Origin: Paenibacillus albidus
Lineage (GTDB): Bacteria > Bacillota > Bacilli > Paenibacillales > Paenibacillaceae
Length of the DNA: 64,000 nucleotides
NCBI RefSeq assembly: GCF_014644435.1
Contig: NZ_BMKR01000014.1
Span: forward strand, 1-64,000
Direction: 5' to 3'
Part shown: one piece after another, positions 63,810-64,000 of the stretch
Numbering within the stretch: position 1 is the first letter of the stretch
Layout: every line of letters begins with the position of its first letter
The notes under the pieces: model-generated
Database searches by the model: none
The model's input: only the letters and a program-made list of their open reading frames with translations
What the model was told of the DNA's origin: nothing
Translations under genes and position numbers: made by a program

Positions 63810-64000
63810 ATGAAGGATCAAAAAGACACGTATAGTCTGGGGCGAACTGCGCTTGTCATCGGTGGTGCCGGCACTTTGCTTGCCGCTTACATTATTATGG
63901 GTTTTTTTGCAGCCAGATGGTTGCAGGCTAAGCTGGAAGCACCGGATTACTGGTTGGCTATCGGCACGATAACAGGAATGGTTTTGGGCATCATCAATAT
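63810..64000 (+). CDS. AtpZ/AtpI-family protein, start of the ATP synthase operon (partial)
   Basis: The window ends after 63 codons. The product starts MKDQKDTYSLGRTALVIGGAG and contains two hydrophobic segments (about 13-34 and 45-63) in the arrangement of AtpZ/AtpI accessory proteins, which help c-ring assembly or Mg2+ handling for F1Fo-ATPase. Its place right after mnaA matches the Bacillales atp operon. No strong ribosome site is visible. Confidence 0.75.
   Translation, partial: MKDQKDTYSLGRTALVIGGAGTLLAAYIIMGFFAARWLQAKLEAPDYWLAIGTITGMVLGIIN

Overview
The window looks like chromosomal DNA of a spore-forming, low-to-moderate GC Firmicute, most probably Paenibacillus. It carries a gerA-type germination operon and spoIIR. 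It also carries the Bacillales block prfA-prmC-(rodA)-spoIIR-ywlC-ywlD(mntP)-ywlE-ywlG-glyA-upp-mnaA leading into the atp operon. Shine-Dalgarno sequences are strong and purine-rich, TTG and GTG starts are common, and glnS is present, as in Paenibacillus but not Bacillus. No rRNA, tRNA, CRISPR array, prophage or transposase gene was found.

Layout. 0.1-3 kb: minus-strand redox genes (heme-degrading monooxygenase, short-chain reductase, FAD/Rieske oxidoreductase). 3-7 kb: spore germination operon whose B subunit is broken by an in-frame amber codon, then a Fur/PerR-type regulator. 7-17 kb: chemoreceptor, HemD-like protein, ThuA-domain protein, coiled-coil protein plus UbiB-like kinase, DEAD-box helicase with a Gly/Arg tail, VanY peptidase, glutathione peroxidase. 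17-27 kb: a C1/redox neighbourhood (fhs, NADH oxidase, formate/nitrite channel, formate-dehydrogenase-like molybdoenzyme, MFS, GNAT). Its last four genes lie between two inverted copies of a 0.6-0.8 kb repeat element. 28-40 kb: GNAT, DUF2164, glnS, MFS, mobA, ABC exporter with two-component system, MocR regulator, LysE exporter, TorD-family chaperone. 40-50 kb: RND pump with TetR regulator, cardiolipin synthase, PLD-like protein, IPP isomerase, GNAT, and a truncated S41 protease. 50-64 kb: ychF and the conserved prfA-to-atp block.

Functional links. FNT channel, FdhF-like enzyme, MobA, TorD-type chaperone and formate-THF ligase together suggest formate handling. The nox and FNT promoters carry TGTGA-N6-TCACA-type sites (FNR or Rex class). 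In nox they cover the promoter. In the FNT gene one is centred where a class II activator would sit.

The most unusual signal is intergenic. Six quartets of short sites share one geometry: two sites in one orientation, then two inverted, with centre spacings 51-62-51 or 50-61-50 bp. Three unrelated site sequences are used (TGYATTTNGTGCA four times, CGGACTCAGGAGCCG-like once, and CTTACGGACC...CTCTTATT once). I do not recognise this element class. A fixed geometry with variable sequence suggests a family of related multi-site DNA-binding systems, non-autonomous elements or structured RNAs.
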